Source: Chromobotia macracanthus (Eukaryota > Chordata > Actinopteri > Cypriniformes > Botiidae). From it: a DNA stretch of 64,000 nt. The translations under genes were made by a program, and so were the position numbers. Location of the stretch: the NCBI GenBank assembly GCA_036877525.1, contig JAZGTH010000067.1, positions 1,259,501 to 1,323,500 on the forward strand, written 5' to 3'. This document shows, one piece after another, positions 12,301 through 25,702 of the stretch; the stretch's first letter is position 1; each line of letters starts with the position of its first letter. The notes below the pieces were generated by a model that had not been told where the DNA came from, made no database searches, and saw nothing but the letters and a program-made list of their open reading frames with translations.

Positions 12301-15300
12301 AGCTCTCACACAAGCTCTCTCACAGAGCTCACACAAGCTCTCACAGAGCTCACACAAGCTCTCACACAAGTGTCACAGAGCTCACACAAGCTCTCACACA
12401 AGTGTCACAGAGCTCACACAAGCTCTCACACAAGTGTCACAGAGCTCACACAAGCTCTCACACAAGTGTCACAGAGCTCACACAAGCTCTCACACAAGTG
12501 TCACAGAGCTCACACAAGCTCTCACACAAGTGTCACAGAGCTCACACAAGCTCTCACACAAGTGTCACAGAGCTCACACAGACTCTCACACAAGTGTCAC
12601 AGAGCTCACACAAGCTCTCACACAAGCTCTCACACAAGTGTCACAGAGCTCACACAAGCTCTCACACAAGTGTCACAGAGCTCACACAAGCTCTCACACA
12701 AGCTCTCACACAAGCTCTCACACAAGTGTCACAGAGCTCACACAAGCTCTCACACAAGTGTCACAGAGCTCACACAAGCTCTCACACAAGCTCTCACACA
12801 AGTGTCACAGAGCTCACACAAGCTCTCACACAAGCTCTCACACAAGTGTCACAGAGCTCACACAAGCTCTCACACAAGCTCTCACACAAGCTCTCACACA
12901 AGCTCTCACACAAGTGTCACAGAGCTCACACAAGCTCTCACACAAGCTCTCACAAGCTCTCACACAAGTGTCACAGAGCTCACACAAGCTCTCACACAAG
13001 CTCTCACACAAGTGTCACAGAGCTCACACAAGCTCTCACACAAGTGTCACAGAGCTCACACAAGCTCTCACACAAGCTCTCACACAAGCTCTCACACAAG
13101 TGTCACAGAGCTCACACAAGCTCCCTCCAGCTCTCACACAAGCTCTCACACAAGTGTCACAGAGCTCACACAAGCTCTCACACAAGCTCTCACACAAGTG
13201 TCACAGAGCTCACACAAGCTCTCACACAAGCTCTCACACAAGTGTCACAGAGCTCACACAAGCTCTCACACAAGCTCTCACACAAGTGTCACAGAGCTCA
13301 CACAAGCTCTCACACAAGCTCTCACACAAGTGTCACAGAGCTCACACAAGCTCTCACACAAGCTCTCACACAAGTGTCACAGAGCTCACACAAGCTCTCA
13401 CACAAGCTCTCACACAAGTGTCACAGAGCTCACACAAGCTCTCACACAAGCTCTCACACAAGTGTCACAGAGCTCACACAAGCTCTCACACAAGTGTCAC
13501 AGAGCTCACACAAGCTCTCACACAAGCTCTCACACAAGTGTCACAGAGCTCACACAAGCTCTCACACAAGCTCTCACACAAGCTCTCACACAAGCTCTCA
13601 CAGAGCTCACACAAGCTCTCACACAAGCTCTCACACAAGTGTCACAGAGCTCACACAAGCTCTCACACAAGTGTCACAGAGCTCACACAAGCTCACACAA
13701 GCTCTCACACAAGCTCTCTACAAGTCTCACACAAGTGTCACAGAGCTCACACAAGCTCTCACACAAGTGTCACAGAGCTCACACAAGCTCACACAAGCTC
13801 ACACAAGCTCTCACACAAGTGTCACAGAGCTCACACAAGCTCTCACACAAGTGTCACAGAGCTCACACAAGCTCTCACACAAGTGTCACAGAGCTCACAC
13901 AGACTCTCACACAAGTGTCACAGAGATCACACAAGCTCTCACACAAGCTCTCACACAAGTGTCACAGAGCTCACACAAGCTCTCACACAAGCTCTCACAC
14001 AAGTGTCACAGAGCTCACACAAGCTCTCACACAAGTGTCACAGAGCTCACACAGACTCTCACACAAGTGTCACAGAGATCACACAAGCTCTCACACAAGC
14101 TCTCACACAAGTGTCACAGAGATCACACAAGCTCTCACACAAGCTCTCACACAAGTGTCACAGAGCTCACACAAGCTCTCACACAAGGTCTCACACAAGC
14201 TCTCACACAAGTGTCACAGAGCTCACACAAGCTCTCACACAAGCTCACACAAGCTCTCACACAAGCTCTCACACAAGCTCTCACAGAGCTCACACAAGCT
14301 CTCACAGAGCTCACACAAGCTCTCACACAAGTGTCACAGAGCTCACACAAGCTCTCACACAAGTGTCACAGAGCTCACACAAGCTCTCACACAAGTGTCA
14401 CAGAGCTCACACAAGCTCTCACACAAGTGTCACAGAGCTCACACAAGCTCTCACACAAGTGTCACAGAGCTCACACAAGCTCTCACACAAGTGTCACAGA
14501 GCTCACACAAGCTCTCACACAAGTGTCACAGAGCTCACACAGACTCTCACACAAGTGTCACAGAGCTCACACAAGCTCTCACACAAGCTCTCACACAAGT
14601 GTCACAGAGCTCACACAAGCTCTCACACAAGTGTCACAGAGCTCACACAAGCTCTCACACAAGCTCTCACACAAGCTCTCACACAAGTGTCACAGAGCTC
14701 ACACAAGCTCTCACACAAGTGTCACAGAGCTCACACAAGCTCTCACACAAGCTCTCACACAAGTGTCACAGAGCTCACACAAGCTCTCACACAAGCTCTC
14801 ACACAAGTGTCACAGAGCTCACACAAGCTCTCACACAAGCTCTCACACAAGCTCTCACACAAGCTCTCACACAAGTGTCACAGAGCTCACACAAGCTCTC
14901 ACACAAGCTCTCACACAAGCTCTCACACAAGTGTCACAGAGCTCACACAAGCTCTCACACAAGTGTCACAGAGCTCACACAAGCTCTACACAAGCTCTCA
15001 CACAAGCTCTCACACAAGTGTCACAGAGCTCACACAAGCTCTCACACAAGTGTCACAGAGCTCACACAAGCTCTCACACAAGCTCTCACACAAGTGTCAC
15101 AGAGCTCACACAAGCTCTCACACAAGCTCTCACACAAGTGTCACAGAGCTCACACAAGCTCTCACACAAGCTCTCACACAAGCTCTCACACAAGCTCTCA
15201 CACAAGTGTCACAGAGCTCACACAAGCTCTCACACAAGCTCTCACACAAGCTCTCACACAAGTGTCACAGAGCTCACACAAGCTCTCACACAAGCTCTCA

Positions 15301-17491
15301 CACAAGTGTCACAGAGCTCACACAAGCTCTCACACAAGTGTCACAGAGCTCACACAAGCTCTCACACAAGCTCTCACACAAGCTCTCACACAAGTGTCAC
15401 AGAGCTCACACAAGCTCCCTCAGCTCTCACACAAGCTCTCACACAAGTGTCACAGAGCTCACACAAGCTCTACACAAGCTCTCACACAAGTGTCACAGAG
15501 CTCACAAGCTCTCACACAAGCTCTCACACAAGTGTCACAGAGCTCACACAAGCTCTCACACAAGCTCTCACACAAGTGTCACAGAGCTCACACAAGCTCT
15601 CACACAAGCTCTCACACAAGTGTCACAGAGCTCACACAAGCTCTCACACAAGCTCTCACACAAGTGTCACAGAGCTCACACAAGCTCTCACACAAGCTCT
15701 CACACAAGTGTCACAGAGCTCACACAAGCTCTCACACAAGCTCTCACACAAGTGTCACAGAGCTCACACAAGCTCTCACACAAGTGTCACAGAGCTCACA
15801 CAAGCTCTCACACAAGCTCTCACACAAGTGTCACAGAGCTCACACAAGCTCTCACACAAGCTCTCACACAAGCTCTCACACAAGCTCTCACAGAGCTCAC
15901 ACAAGCTCTCACACAAGTCTCACACAAGTGTCACAGAGCTCACACAAGCTCTCACACAAGTGTCACAGAGCTCACACAAGCTCACACAAGCTCTCACACA
16001 AGCTCTCTCACAAGCTCTCACACAAGTGTCACAGAGCTCACACAAGCTCTCACACAAGTGTCACAGAGCTCACACAAGCTCACACAAGCTCTCACACAAG
16101 CTCTCACACAAGTGTCACAGAGCTCACACAAGCTCTCACACAAGTGTCACAGAGCTCACACAAGCTCTCACACAAGTGTCACAGAGCTCACACAGACTCT
16201 CACACAAGTGTCACAGAGATCACACAAGCTCTCACACAAGCTCTCACACAAGTGTCACAGAGCTCACACAAGCTCTCACACAAGCTCTCACACAAGTGTC
16301 ACAGAGCTCACACAAGCTCTCACACAAGTGTCACAGAGCTCACACAGACTCTCACACAAGTGTCACAGAGATCACACAAGCTCTCACACAAGCTCTCACA
16401 CAAGTGTCACAGAGATCACACAAGCTCTCACACAAGCTCTCACACAAGTGTCACAGAGCTCACACAAGCTCTCACACAAGGTCTCACACAAGCTCTCACA
16501 CAAGTGTCACAGAGCTCACACAAGCTCTCACACAAGCTCACACAAGCTCTCACACAAGCTCTCACACAAGCTCTCACAGAGCTCACACAAGCTCTCACAG
16601 AGCTCACACAAGCTCTCACACAAGTGTCACAGAGCTCACACAAGCTCTCACACAAGTGTCACAGAGCTCACACAAGCTCTCACACAAGTGTCACAGAGCT
16701 CACACAAGCTCTCACACAATGTCACAGGGAGCTCACACAAGCTCTCACACAAGTGTCACAGAGCTCACACAAGCTCTCACACAAGTGTCACAGAGCTCAC
16801 ACAAGCTCTCACACAAGTGTCACAGAGCTCACACAGACTCTCACACAAGTGTCACAGAGCTCACACAAGCTCTCACACAAGCTCTCACACAAGTGTCACA
16901 GAGCTCACACAAGCTCTCACACAAGTGTCACAGAGCTCACACAAGCTCTCACACAAGCTCTCACACAAGCTCTCACACAAGTGTCACAGAGCTCACACAA
17001 GCTCTCACACAAGTGTCACAGAGCTCACACAAGCTCTCACACAAGCTCTCACACAAGTGTACAGAGCTCACACAAGCTCTCACACAAGCTCTCACACAAG
17101 TGTCACAGAGCTCACACAAGCTCTCACACAAGCTCTCACACAAGCTCTCACACAAGCTCTCACACAAGTGTCACAGAGCTCACACAAGCTCTCACACAAG
17201 CTCTCACACAAGCTCTCACACAAGTGTCACAGAGCTCACACAAGCTCTCACACAAGCTCTCACACAAGTGTCACAGAGCTCACACAAGCTCTCACACAAG
17301 TGTCACAGAGCTCACACAAGCTCTCACACAAGCTCTCACACAAGCTCTCACACAAGTGTCACAGAGCTCACACAAGCTCCCTCCAGCTCTCACACAAGCT
17401 CTCACACAAGTGTCACAGAGCTCACACAAGCTCTCACACAAGCTCTCACACAAGTGTCACAGAGCTCACACAAGCTCCCTCCAGCTCTCAC
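6362..17491. repeat. 11 kb two-word satellite with higher-order repeat structure
   Basis: The array is built almost wholly from two words sharing the start CTCACACAAG: a 12 bp word (A, CTCACACAAGCT) and a 20 bp word (B, CTCACACAAGTGTCACAGAG). Rare variants are CTCACAGAG, CTCACACAGACT, ATCACACAAGCT, AAGGTCTC and AAGCTCCCTCCAG. The AAGGTCTC variant recurs at 8001, 9972, 12222, 14185 and 16478, spaced 1971, 2250, 1963 and 2293 bp, so there is a higher-order unit near 2 kb alternating in length. The CCCTC variant gives matching spacing (about 11202, 13122, 15413, 17378). A degenerate seam at 8755-8945 splits it. The plus strand is C/A-rich and lacks TA and TGA, so all three plus frames are open for kilobases. 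That is a composition effect, not a gene. Confidence 0.97.
8755..8945. repeat. Degenerate seam inside the satellite
   Basis: Here the words are heavily mutated: CTCTCCAAG, CAGCACCTCTC, GTCTATATCATGATC, CTACTTACCCATG, GTGTGACATAG and AATGTTTGTCTCTGCTTTC. To the left, copies carry many small deletions; to the right they are regular. It looks like an old array edge or a junction between two array blocks. Confidence 0.85.
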
Positions 17492-17728
17492 AGGAGACTC
17501 TGGCAGGATCTGACAGCACCTGTAAAATGCAAACGAATTGTTCATATTATGATTGCCATCTTGAACACACAGAGACAGCAATGTTGAAATCAGCTGAATT
17601 ATGCCCTCTGCTGGTGGAAGATAAATGTGAATTTAGCTTTAACTCAATGTTTTGTCTATTATGCTGTGTTTAGGTCAAACAAAAATATTCCAAACATGAA
17701 CAAGATCATAAAGCCAGGCAGGATCTAC
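17492..17728. other. Spacer between satellite and kinase pseudogene
   Basis: Unique sequence with no recognisable exon. The last satellite word runs into CACAGGAGACTCTGG at about 17488-17502. Confidence 0.5.
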
Positions 17729-19061
17729 CAATTTTATACACAACCCCTGAGACGGGGCTTTCATCATCATTACTGTCTTCCTCTCCACCAGCACCAGAAC
17801 TGGGTCGATGACGTATGAAAATCTTACAACAGTACAACAGGAGGTACAGCCATGCAAGAAACTAAAAAATATACAAAGCTCACTGGGTTTGATGTCAAGA
17901 TGCACCAGGCATTGACAGTCAATTCTCTCTCATCTCCCCTAGTGTGTATTACCTGCCCTAGTGTGTATTACCTGCCCTAGTGTGTATTACCTGCCCTAGT
18001 GTGTATTACCTGCCCTAGTGTGTATTACCTGCCCTAGTTCTACCAGATCACTTGTTCTGAATGTGAGACAGAGAATGTTAAAAGTGCTCTTGTTGTTATG
18101 ATGCGTGGTGAGGCTGGCAGTGCTGACTCACATATCGGCAGAGTCTGTGATCGCCCTGCTCGAGTGTTTGATTGCGTACATACAAATATCCAGCCTCTTA
18201 TCACATCTATACACGACACGAAACTCGCCCACGCCGATGCAGCCCAGCTCTAGAAACTCACTCTCATAGTGCGACAGCATGCGGGCTGACACTGCTGACC
18301 TCTGAGGCCGACAGACGGAGACTGCATTAGAGAGAACAGAGATTTGACAAAGCTTTTGTGTGGGATTATGACATTCTTTAAAACCTACAATATAAAAACA
18401 AAGGTGTTAAAATGAAAGTCTTCCACTTCATTGAAACCTTTGATGGAAGGTAAAAGTTTTCATCCTCTGATGAGTTGTGAGTACCTTCAGATCTGTTGAA
18501 ATTAAGGTACTTAATACAAGCACACGCAGGCATTTACAAAGTTCCTCCAAAGGCTTTGCAAGAGCAGCGTTACCTTTGTATATCACCCTCATCCTCATCA
18601 CTTCTTTGGCTCTTCCTGTTGTGGTGCTCATGGTTCCTGTGCAGCGTGTCTGGTGTGAAAAGGTTCATGTTCACTGAATATACACGGTCACAAGCGGTGG
18701 ACAAATGATGCAACCTCTGACTGCAGCATGACTTGATTTAGACAACAAACTGTGAGTTTAATGTGATCAACAGTATATTGATCTTAATAAAATATATAAT
18801 TGATTTAAAATCATGCTGCCCCAAAACCACATCAACAAAGGAAGATTACTAAACAAAATGATTCTCAGCACATCAGACTAAAACAATGAAATCTGCTGCT
18901 TTCCGGAGTTTGTAAGGTATGGGAGAGGTGGGAATGGATGGGGAAACTGTGACACTCCTGGTACTGTGATGCTGCACCCGGGCCGTCTGACAGCCCATTC
19001 ATCAGCTGTTATCACTGCTGTCCTCCTCACCACTGCTGGAGAAGTTCAGATGTTGCTGCAC
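17729..19061 (-). pseudogene. Wee-family kinase pseudogene, probably wee2
   Basis: Four blocks in minus-strand order resemble Wee1/Wee2. (a) 19061-18886: N-terminal LNFSSSGEEDSS, then two in-frame stops (TGATGA at 18999-19004), then SPIPYKLRK in the same frame. (b) 18673-18574: VNMNLFTPDT, like the NINPFTP motif, between good splice sites. (c) 18321-18132: kinase N-lobe with SEFLELGCIGVGEF, a Gly-loop glycine changed to Arg, and the YAIK lysine kept; its phase does not fit block b. (d) about 17905-17729: catalytic loop LVHLDIKP, then SGVVYKIG before a GT donor. The loop Asn codon reads as Lys (AAG near 17823-17825) and the acceptor before it is lost. The exons between the lysine and the catalytic loop are missing, as is the rest of the C-lobe. 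WEE2 neighbours DENND11 on human 7q34, which supports wee2. Confidence 0.77.
17936..18040. repeat. 19 bp tandem repeat, about 5.5 copies
   Basis: The unit CCCTAGTGTGTATTACCTG is repeated essentially without change. It sits where the deleted middle exons of the kinase pseudogene would be expected, between blocks c and d. Confidence 0.95.
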
Positions 19062-19664
19062 TGCATCCACAGCTCATTTCCACTACTGCCATCAGTAATT
19101 CAAAGACAAATATGCATAATTATTTCATGAGATCAAATATGATATCTTAAGAGAAAGAGCCAAAAGGGCAAATGTAATACTGTTGTAAGTTCATCCACAA
19201 ATGCTTAAACAACCAGACTCTGTTCTGCATCACGTTTCATGTTGACATCCAGGTTATCTGAGTACTTTCTATACAAATATTCCTAGATGAGCTTCTAGGC
19301 CACATTTAATCTGATTGTGGGTAGCTTGAGCAAAATGTTCACGGATTATGTCAAAATTCAGTTTGAGGTGAGCTCTACGACTTTCACGCTATAATAAACA
19401 TGCATTTATAATATTATAAAAGCACACGCATGAGTTCTGCGTGTTTATGTGTGACGCATTACGCACGCTGGCAACCTCACACCGTGTGTTTAAGTTTCGG
19501 GGTGGGAGACACGTCAGCGGAAGCGCGTGACGTCATCACAGCAGCGCACGCCCGCGTCGCGTCTGTCGCGTCTGTCGCGTCGCGATGATCTGCTTCATGC
19601 GCGGCGGTGTATCGCGCTGACTGACGCGACGCGTGTGTTATTGTCCTCGCTAGTATCAAGCGCT
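19062..19664 (+). promoter_or_regulatory. dennd11: dennd11 upstream region and 5' UTR, CpG-rich near the start
   Basis: The first 350 bp are ordinary non-coding sequence. From about 19430 the sequence becomes CpG-rich up to the dennd11 ATG, with CGCGTCGCG-type runs at 19550-19640, as in a CpG-island promoter. An upstream in-frame ATG at 19527 lies within this block and overlaps the CRE, so it is unlikely to be used. Confidence 0.6.
19528..19535. promoter_or_regulatory. dennd11: Palindromic CRE (TGACGTCA) upstream of dennd11
   Basis: A perfect CREB/ATF palindrome lies 130 bp before the dennd11 start codon in the CpG-rich promoter region. A second core, ACGTCA, lies just upstream at 19511-19516. 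Confidence 0.6.
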
Positions 19665-22600
19665 ATGGTGGAGCAGTCGGATCGCGCCCCGCTGCTGGAC
19701 TGGGAGGAGATCCCTCCGGCCGAACCTGCCCCGTCGGTTCCGTCAGCGGAGACGGAGGCTTGCCCGGCTCAGGCCGGTGTAGGGGCAGTTATTGCACTGA
19801 GCCCGGGGGCAGACGCGCCGGGTCCTGATGCGGGACACTGCGCCTTCACTGAGCTGCCGGAGAGAGCGCGGAGAACCGCCGAATGGGAGGAAAAAGAGCA
19901 AATTGTGGCTGTTTTCGTGGTGACTTTCGACACGAGATCCGGTGAGGTTTATGAATGATGATGCACTGTTAAACGATTGATTGAGATCCTCCGTTAAACC
20001 GGACACGGGACTGTTTGTGGATGTGCTAATGCATGATGTTCATTTGGGGTCATACTTGTGTGCTGTCACAAGAGAAAGTGAATGAAGTGAGGGCTGTGTG
20101 TCATGCTGTACTGAACTTCCTCATTTAGTAAGAGTTATATAGAGAGCTGCCTGCAGAAACATTGATGAAACCTGATTTAACAGCTTCACACTTGTTTACT
20201 GTGGTCCTCGCTGTGTATTTTATAGGTAACATGGTGGAATGGTGTCTGCCTCATGATGTGAACCTGGAGGGGGTTGAATTTAAGTCTATGGCCAGCGGCT
20301 CTCATCGGATTGCAAGTGACTTCATGTGGGAATCTCATTTCTCGATCCTTTATTCAGTGATTCATTTTTGTGAGCATGTGGCAAACAGTTTAATTGTTTT
20401 CTGAACTATGTGCAGGACTATGTCCGTGTAGTTGTGGATACATTCAGTAGAAATGTGCGTGTCTCTGTCTTCAGATATTTTCGTAAAGGCTGTTACTTTG
20501 GACTAGCTTGCTTTGCCAACATGCCAGTGGAGAGTGAGCTGGAACGAGGGGCTCGGATGAAATCTGTAGGGATTTTGTCTCCTTCTTACACGCTGCTGTA
20601 CCGTTACATGCACTTCCTGGAGAACCAGGTCCAGTGAGTGTCTTCCTGCCTCACTCTACCCTCAGCACTGGTTCTGTTTTAAAACATTGTAATCTATTAA
20701 ATGGAAGCTATGAGAAGCATGTGATGTCACATGGAATTTATTATTGTAGTCTGATTTTGAATTATGCAGCATGCTAAAATTTAACCCTGATCAGCTGTTT
20801 ACAATATAAAAACTGTGCAGAAGCAGTTGGTGTTGTGTTCCATGCATTTTTAGTCTAATGCCTCTTATACAGCAACTTCCTGTTAAGTGAACTGCCTATA
20901 TTAACTATATAACATCATTTAAGTGTGGACATGCATTTCTGCAGGCACCAGCTGCTGTGTCCTGGCCAGTACTCTCCACTGGAAGCTTTCTATGAGGATA
21001 AGAAGGCGGTATTGCCCCCGGGAGGGAATGGTCTGGTTACAGCCTGCCCGACGAGTGCTCTGGGGCAGACGATCAATCGCTGCATGCATCCAGAGATGAA
21101 GGTTCGAACCCAGTGTCATATCGCACTAAAATTGCTTCATTTAAAGCTATACAGTTGGCAACACTGTTTATATATTCATGATAGTATTATTACATAATTA
21201 AATACTGTAAGTCTTCTGCTTTCTGAAGAAAACTAGGCCACAGTACTCAGGGAATGTTAGTGATTAATCCGGGTGTATTACCTCAGCAGTGCACGCTTGT
21301 GATAGTTCTGCCTTGTAAAAAGAGAACTACTGTGATATAAAGATTGCTGCATGCAAACCACAAGGTTCTCTATTGTCAAGAGGATTGTCAAATGAGGACA
21401 AACTGCTGTTAAAATATGTGCTGAGGTATACTTCAGTTCAGAACTAGACTATTGTGTTGGTTTTCTCCGTCTGTGTGTATGATTTTTGTTTGCCTACTTA
21501 TAAGTAAAGAATAAGTGGTGTGTCCGTTTGTTCAGTCATTCATGATCTATCTCAATAAACCTTGCCAGTTTTGAGTTTTTCTGTTCTCCTGTCAGATCAC
21601 ACACCCGGCTGGCTGCATGTCCCAGTTCATTCGCTTCTTTGGAGAGCAGATCATGGTTCTGTGGAAGTTTGCTTTGCTCAGGAAACGCATCCTCATTTTC
21701 TCTCCTCCTCCTGTCGGTGTGGTCTGCTATCGGGGTGAGAGTGGAAATCCACACAAGCACATTGACACATGGCTGCCGGCACCTGTCTGCATGTCTTTCA
21801 TAGCAGATTAAAGATAGCTTCCCAGCCCAATGATAAACATCACATTACAATGCATCACTTAACTGCATGTGTTTGCCCTTGTCTTACCACTGTCATTGAT
21901 CTATACTCTTCATTAATCTGTGACGTGAATAGCTTTAAGTTTGATCACATTACCATTCTTCTGTAGTTTTAACTCATCTCTGGTGTTTTGACATTTCTTT
22001 CAGTTTACTGTTGCTGCTGTCTTGCTAATGTGTCTATTCCTGGGATGGGCGTGTCTGTTCCGGAGCTCCGCCCCTTCTTTTATGTCAACGTGGCTGATAT
22101 AACGGCTCTTGAGACTGAGCTGTCTTATGTGGCCTGTAAGTGCTGCAGTGAAGAGAAACATTGAAACTGTTGACAGAATGAAGAACTCTGCAGGAACAAT
22201 ATGTTTAACCTGTGGGAGCAATACATGTTTAAGTATATTTCAGTCCAGAATGAATCTACAGTCTGGAGCTCTGATTAAAATAATACATGACCTCAAGCTC
22301 CTTTATTGTCTTTGTTCCTGTAATGAGCGAATTACCTCAGAGTGAAGCTCAGAAAGAGACAGTAACAGTTTTTGGGTTCTCAGGTACAACAGAGAAGATC
22401 TTTGAGGAAAAGAAGGAGTTGTATGATGTCTACATTGACAACCAGAATGTGAAGACACACAGAGAGAGTCTCCAGCCTCTGCTCAGGCTGAACAGTGCCG
22501 ACAGAGAGAAATATCACAAGCTCTGTGAGCAGAGGTACATCAACCGGGCTTTCAGAAGAAAACATAAGAAGGAATTGGAGCATCTTTATTAGATAATGTT

Positions 22601-23311
22601 ATGGGCTGAAACATTATGTAATATAGATTTGTAAACTATGCCAGAGTATGAGGCTTTTTCATTTTTCCATTGTATTAACTGTCTTGTATGGGAGTTTATA
22701 CAACGGGCTAACGTCATATAAAATCATTTGTATGTATTATTTTAAATGTATTTTTAAATAATACATTATCTAGCAATACTTTCTTGTATTGATACTTTCC
22801 ATGTTTTTACTTGAGTTTTTTGTTATAAAGAGAACAGAGAACTGTTTATTTAATTTTATGTAACTGGTGTGTAAACTTTCATTTCTGGTCATAATGTTTG
22901 GAGGTGCATTGTCAGTAAGGTTGTGGAGTTATTTGCTGAATAAGATGATGATGATGTTTTTGCAGGCAGCTGCTGCTGTACTCTCAGGAGGTGGATGGAG
23001 AATACACATCTAATGAGGAAGACCTCTTCATTCTGTACGTTCTAGAATTACACACATCCTTCTGTTTCAGACCTGTTAGTATCATGAGAAGTAAGTCTGT
23101 CCCTCTCCTCTGCAGGTTCTTCATGGAGCAGAATAACAGAATCTTCCAGACCCTGTCTGAGGTGGCAGGAAGCGCTGATTCAACCCTGACTGCAGATCAT
23201 GTGAGAGCCATGGGGCTCGACCCTCAGAGTGACCGCAGCTTTCTTGTTGACCTGCTAGAGCTCTATGGCATCGACGTCATGCTGGTTATCGACAACCCCT
23301 GTTGCCCGTAA
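19665..23311 (+). CDS. dennd11: DENN domain-containing protein 11 (LCHN), complete, nine exons
   Basis: Coding exons are 19665-19941, 20226-20325, 20475-20633, 20945-21101, 21596-21734, 22004-22135, 22384-22534, 22966-23034 and 23116-23311. All have GT-AG junctions and consistent phase: 1380 nt, 459 residues (human 455). The protein starts MVEQSDRAPLL and ends VMLVIDNPCCP. It has a variable Pro/Ala-rich N-terminus, then highly conserved blocks such as NMVEWCLP, FFGLACFANMP-like, SVGILSPSYTLLYRYMHFLE, RILIFSPPPVGVVCYR and YGIDVMLVIDNPCCP. The family belongs to the DENN superfamily of Rab guanine-nucleotide exchange factors; the Rab partner is not firmly known, and the mammalian protein is tied to neuronal recovery after ischaemia. 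Intron 8 is only 81 nt, divisible by three and stop-free. Confidence 0.97.
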
Positions 23312-24902
<1,591 letters not shown>

Positions 24903-25666
24903 GCGAAAAGCTCATTAAATGACCATTAATGCAATATTACATTCAATGAACAATATATAATACTGTATTGCTTAATTCCCAGTTAACTTTGAGTATATAA
25001 TTAAATGTGAATTTTTTTGTATGAATTTTGTATCAGAGAAATTAAGAACTTTCCTCTGTATTACAAATCTTACAGACAATCCTCTTGTAGGATGAAGGCA
25101 GATCGTTTATTGTCCTTCTGCTGTAAAAGAATGAGAATGTATAATTAACAGCTGTGTAAAATAATACTGTACAGGTTGAATTGTCTTGTATTGTGTATAT
25201 ATACATTTATTTGTATTTGTGAATTATCTACGTATTACACCCAGTCTTTATCACAATAACAGGCTCAATGAATGTTACGTTTTACTTTACCACAGATCAC
25301 TAGTGTAAAGCTTCTGTCTCACACACTATTAATCAGTAATAACAAACAGCATGTGCCTGCTGTTTTAAAGCCAGTGATTCTTAATCACTGCCATTTTGAA
25401 ATTAACAATTCCTTATTTTTTATCACATACTCTATTTGTGTAATGTAGTGTAAGGAGTAGGAAAAAATCTGGACTGACATGATTTTTATGAAAGTGTCTT
25501 ACTTTAAGACGACTCAGATTTGTCACTTTGATGCTAAATATATCTTTGGTCTTTTGTTTTCTTTGCCACAGATGCCTTAACCTGATTAAAAATATCAGAA
25601 AAGAATCAGTCTAAACAATAACAAATACAGAATAAGAGTCTTTTATTGCAGGTTTATCTCAAAGTC

Positions 25667-25702
<36 letters not shown>

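Noticed and set aside
6443..17167. Minus-strand ORFs of Cys/Val/Arg/Ala repeats inside the satellite
   Set aside because: Same satellite seen in reverse; short, and repeated at each higher-order copy.
6219..17673. Giant plus-strand ORFs up to 2,900 codons in all three frames (SHKLSHK, HTSSHTS, LTQALTQ words)
   Set aside because: They arise because the satellite words lack TA and TGA on the plus strand. The 20 bp word shifts frame, so all frames encode the same peptides. There is no promoter, splice structure or unique domain.
17936..18040. CCCTA-containing repeat as interstitial telomere
   Set aside because: The unit is a 19-mer CCCTAGTGTGTATTACCTG, not a TTAGGG hexamer array.
19527..19664. 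Upstream in-frame start giving dennd11 a 46-residue extension
   Set aside because: The extension is Arg/Ser-rich CpG-island sequence, and its ATG overlaps a CRE. MVEQ at 19665 matches the family start.
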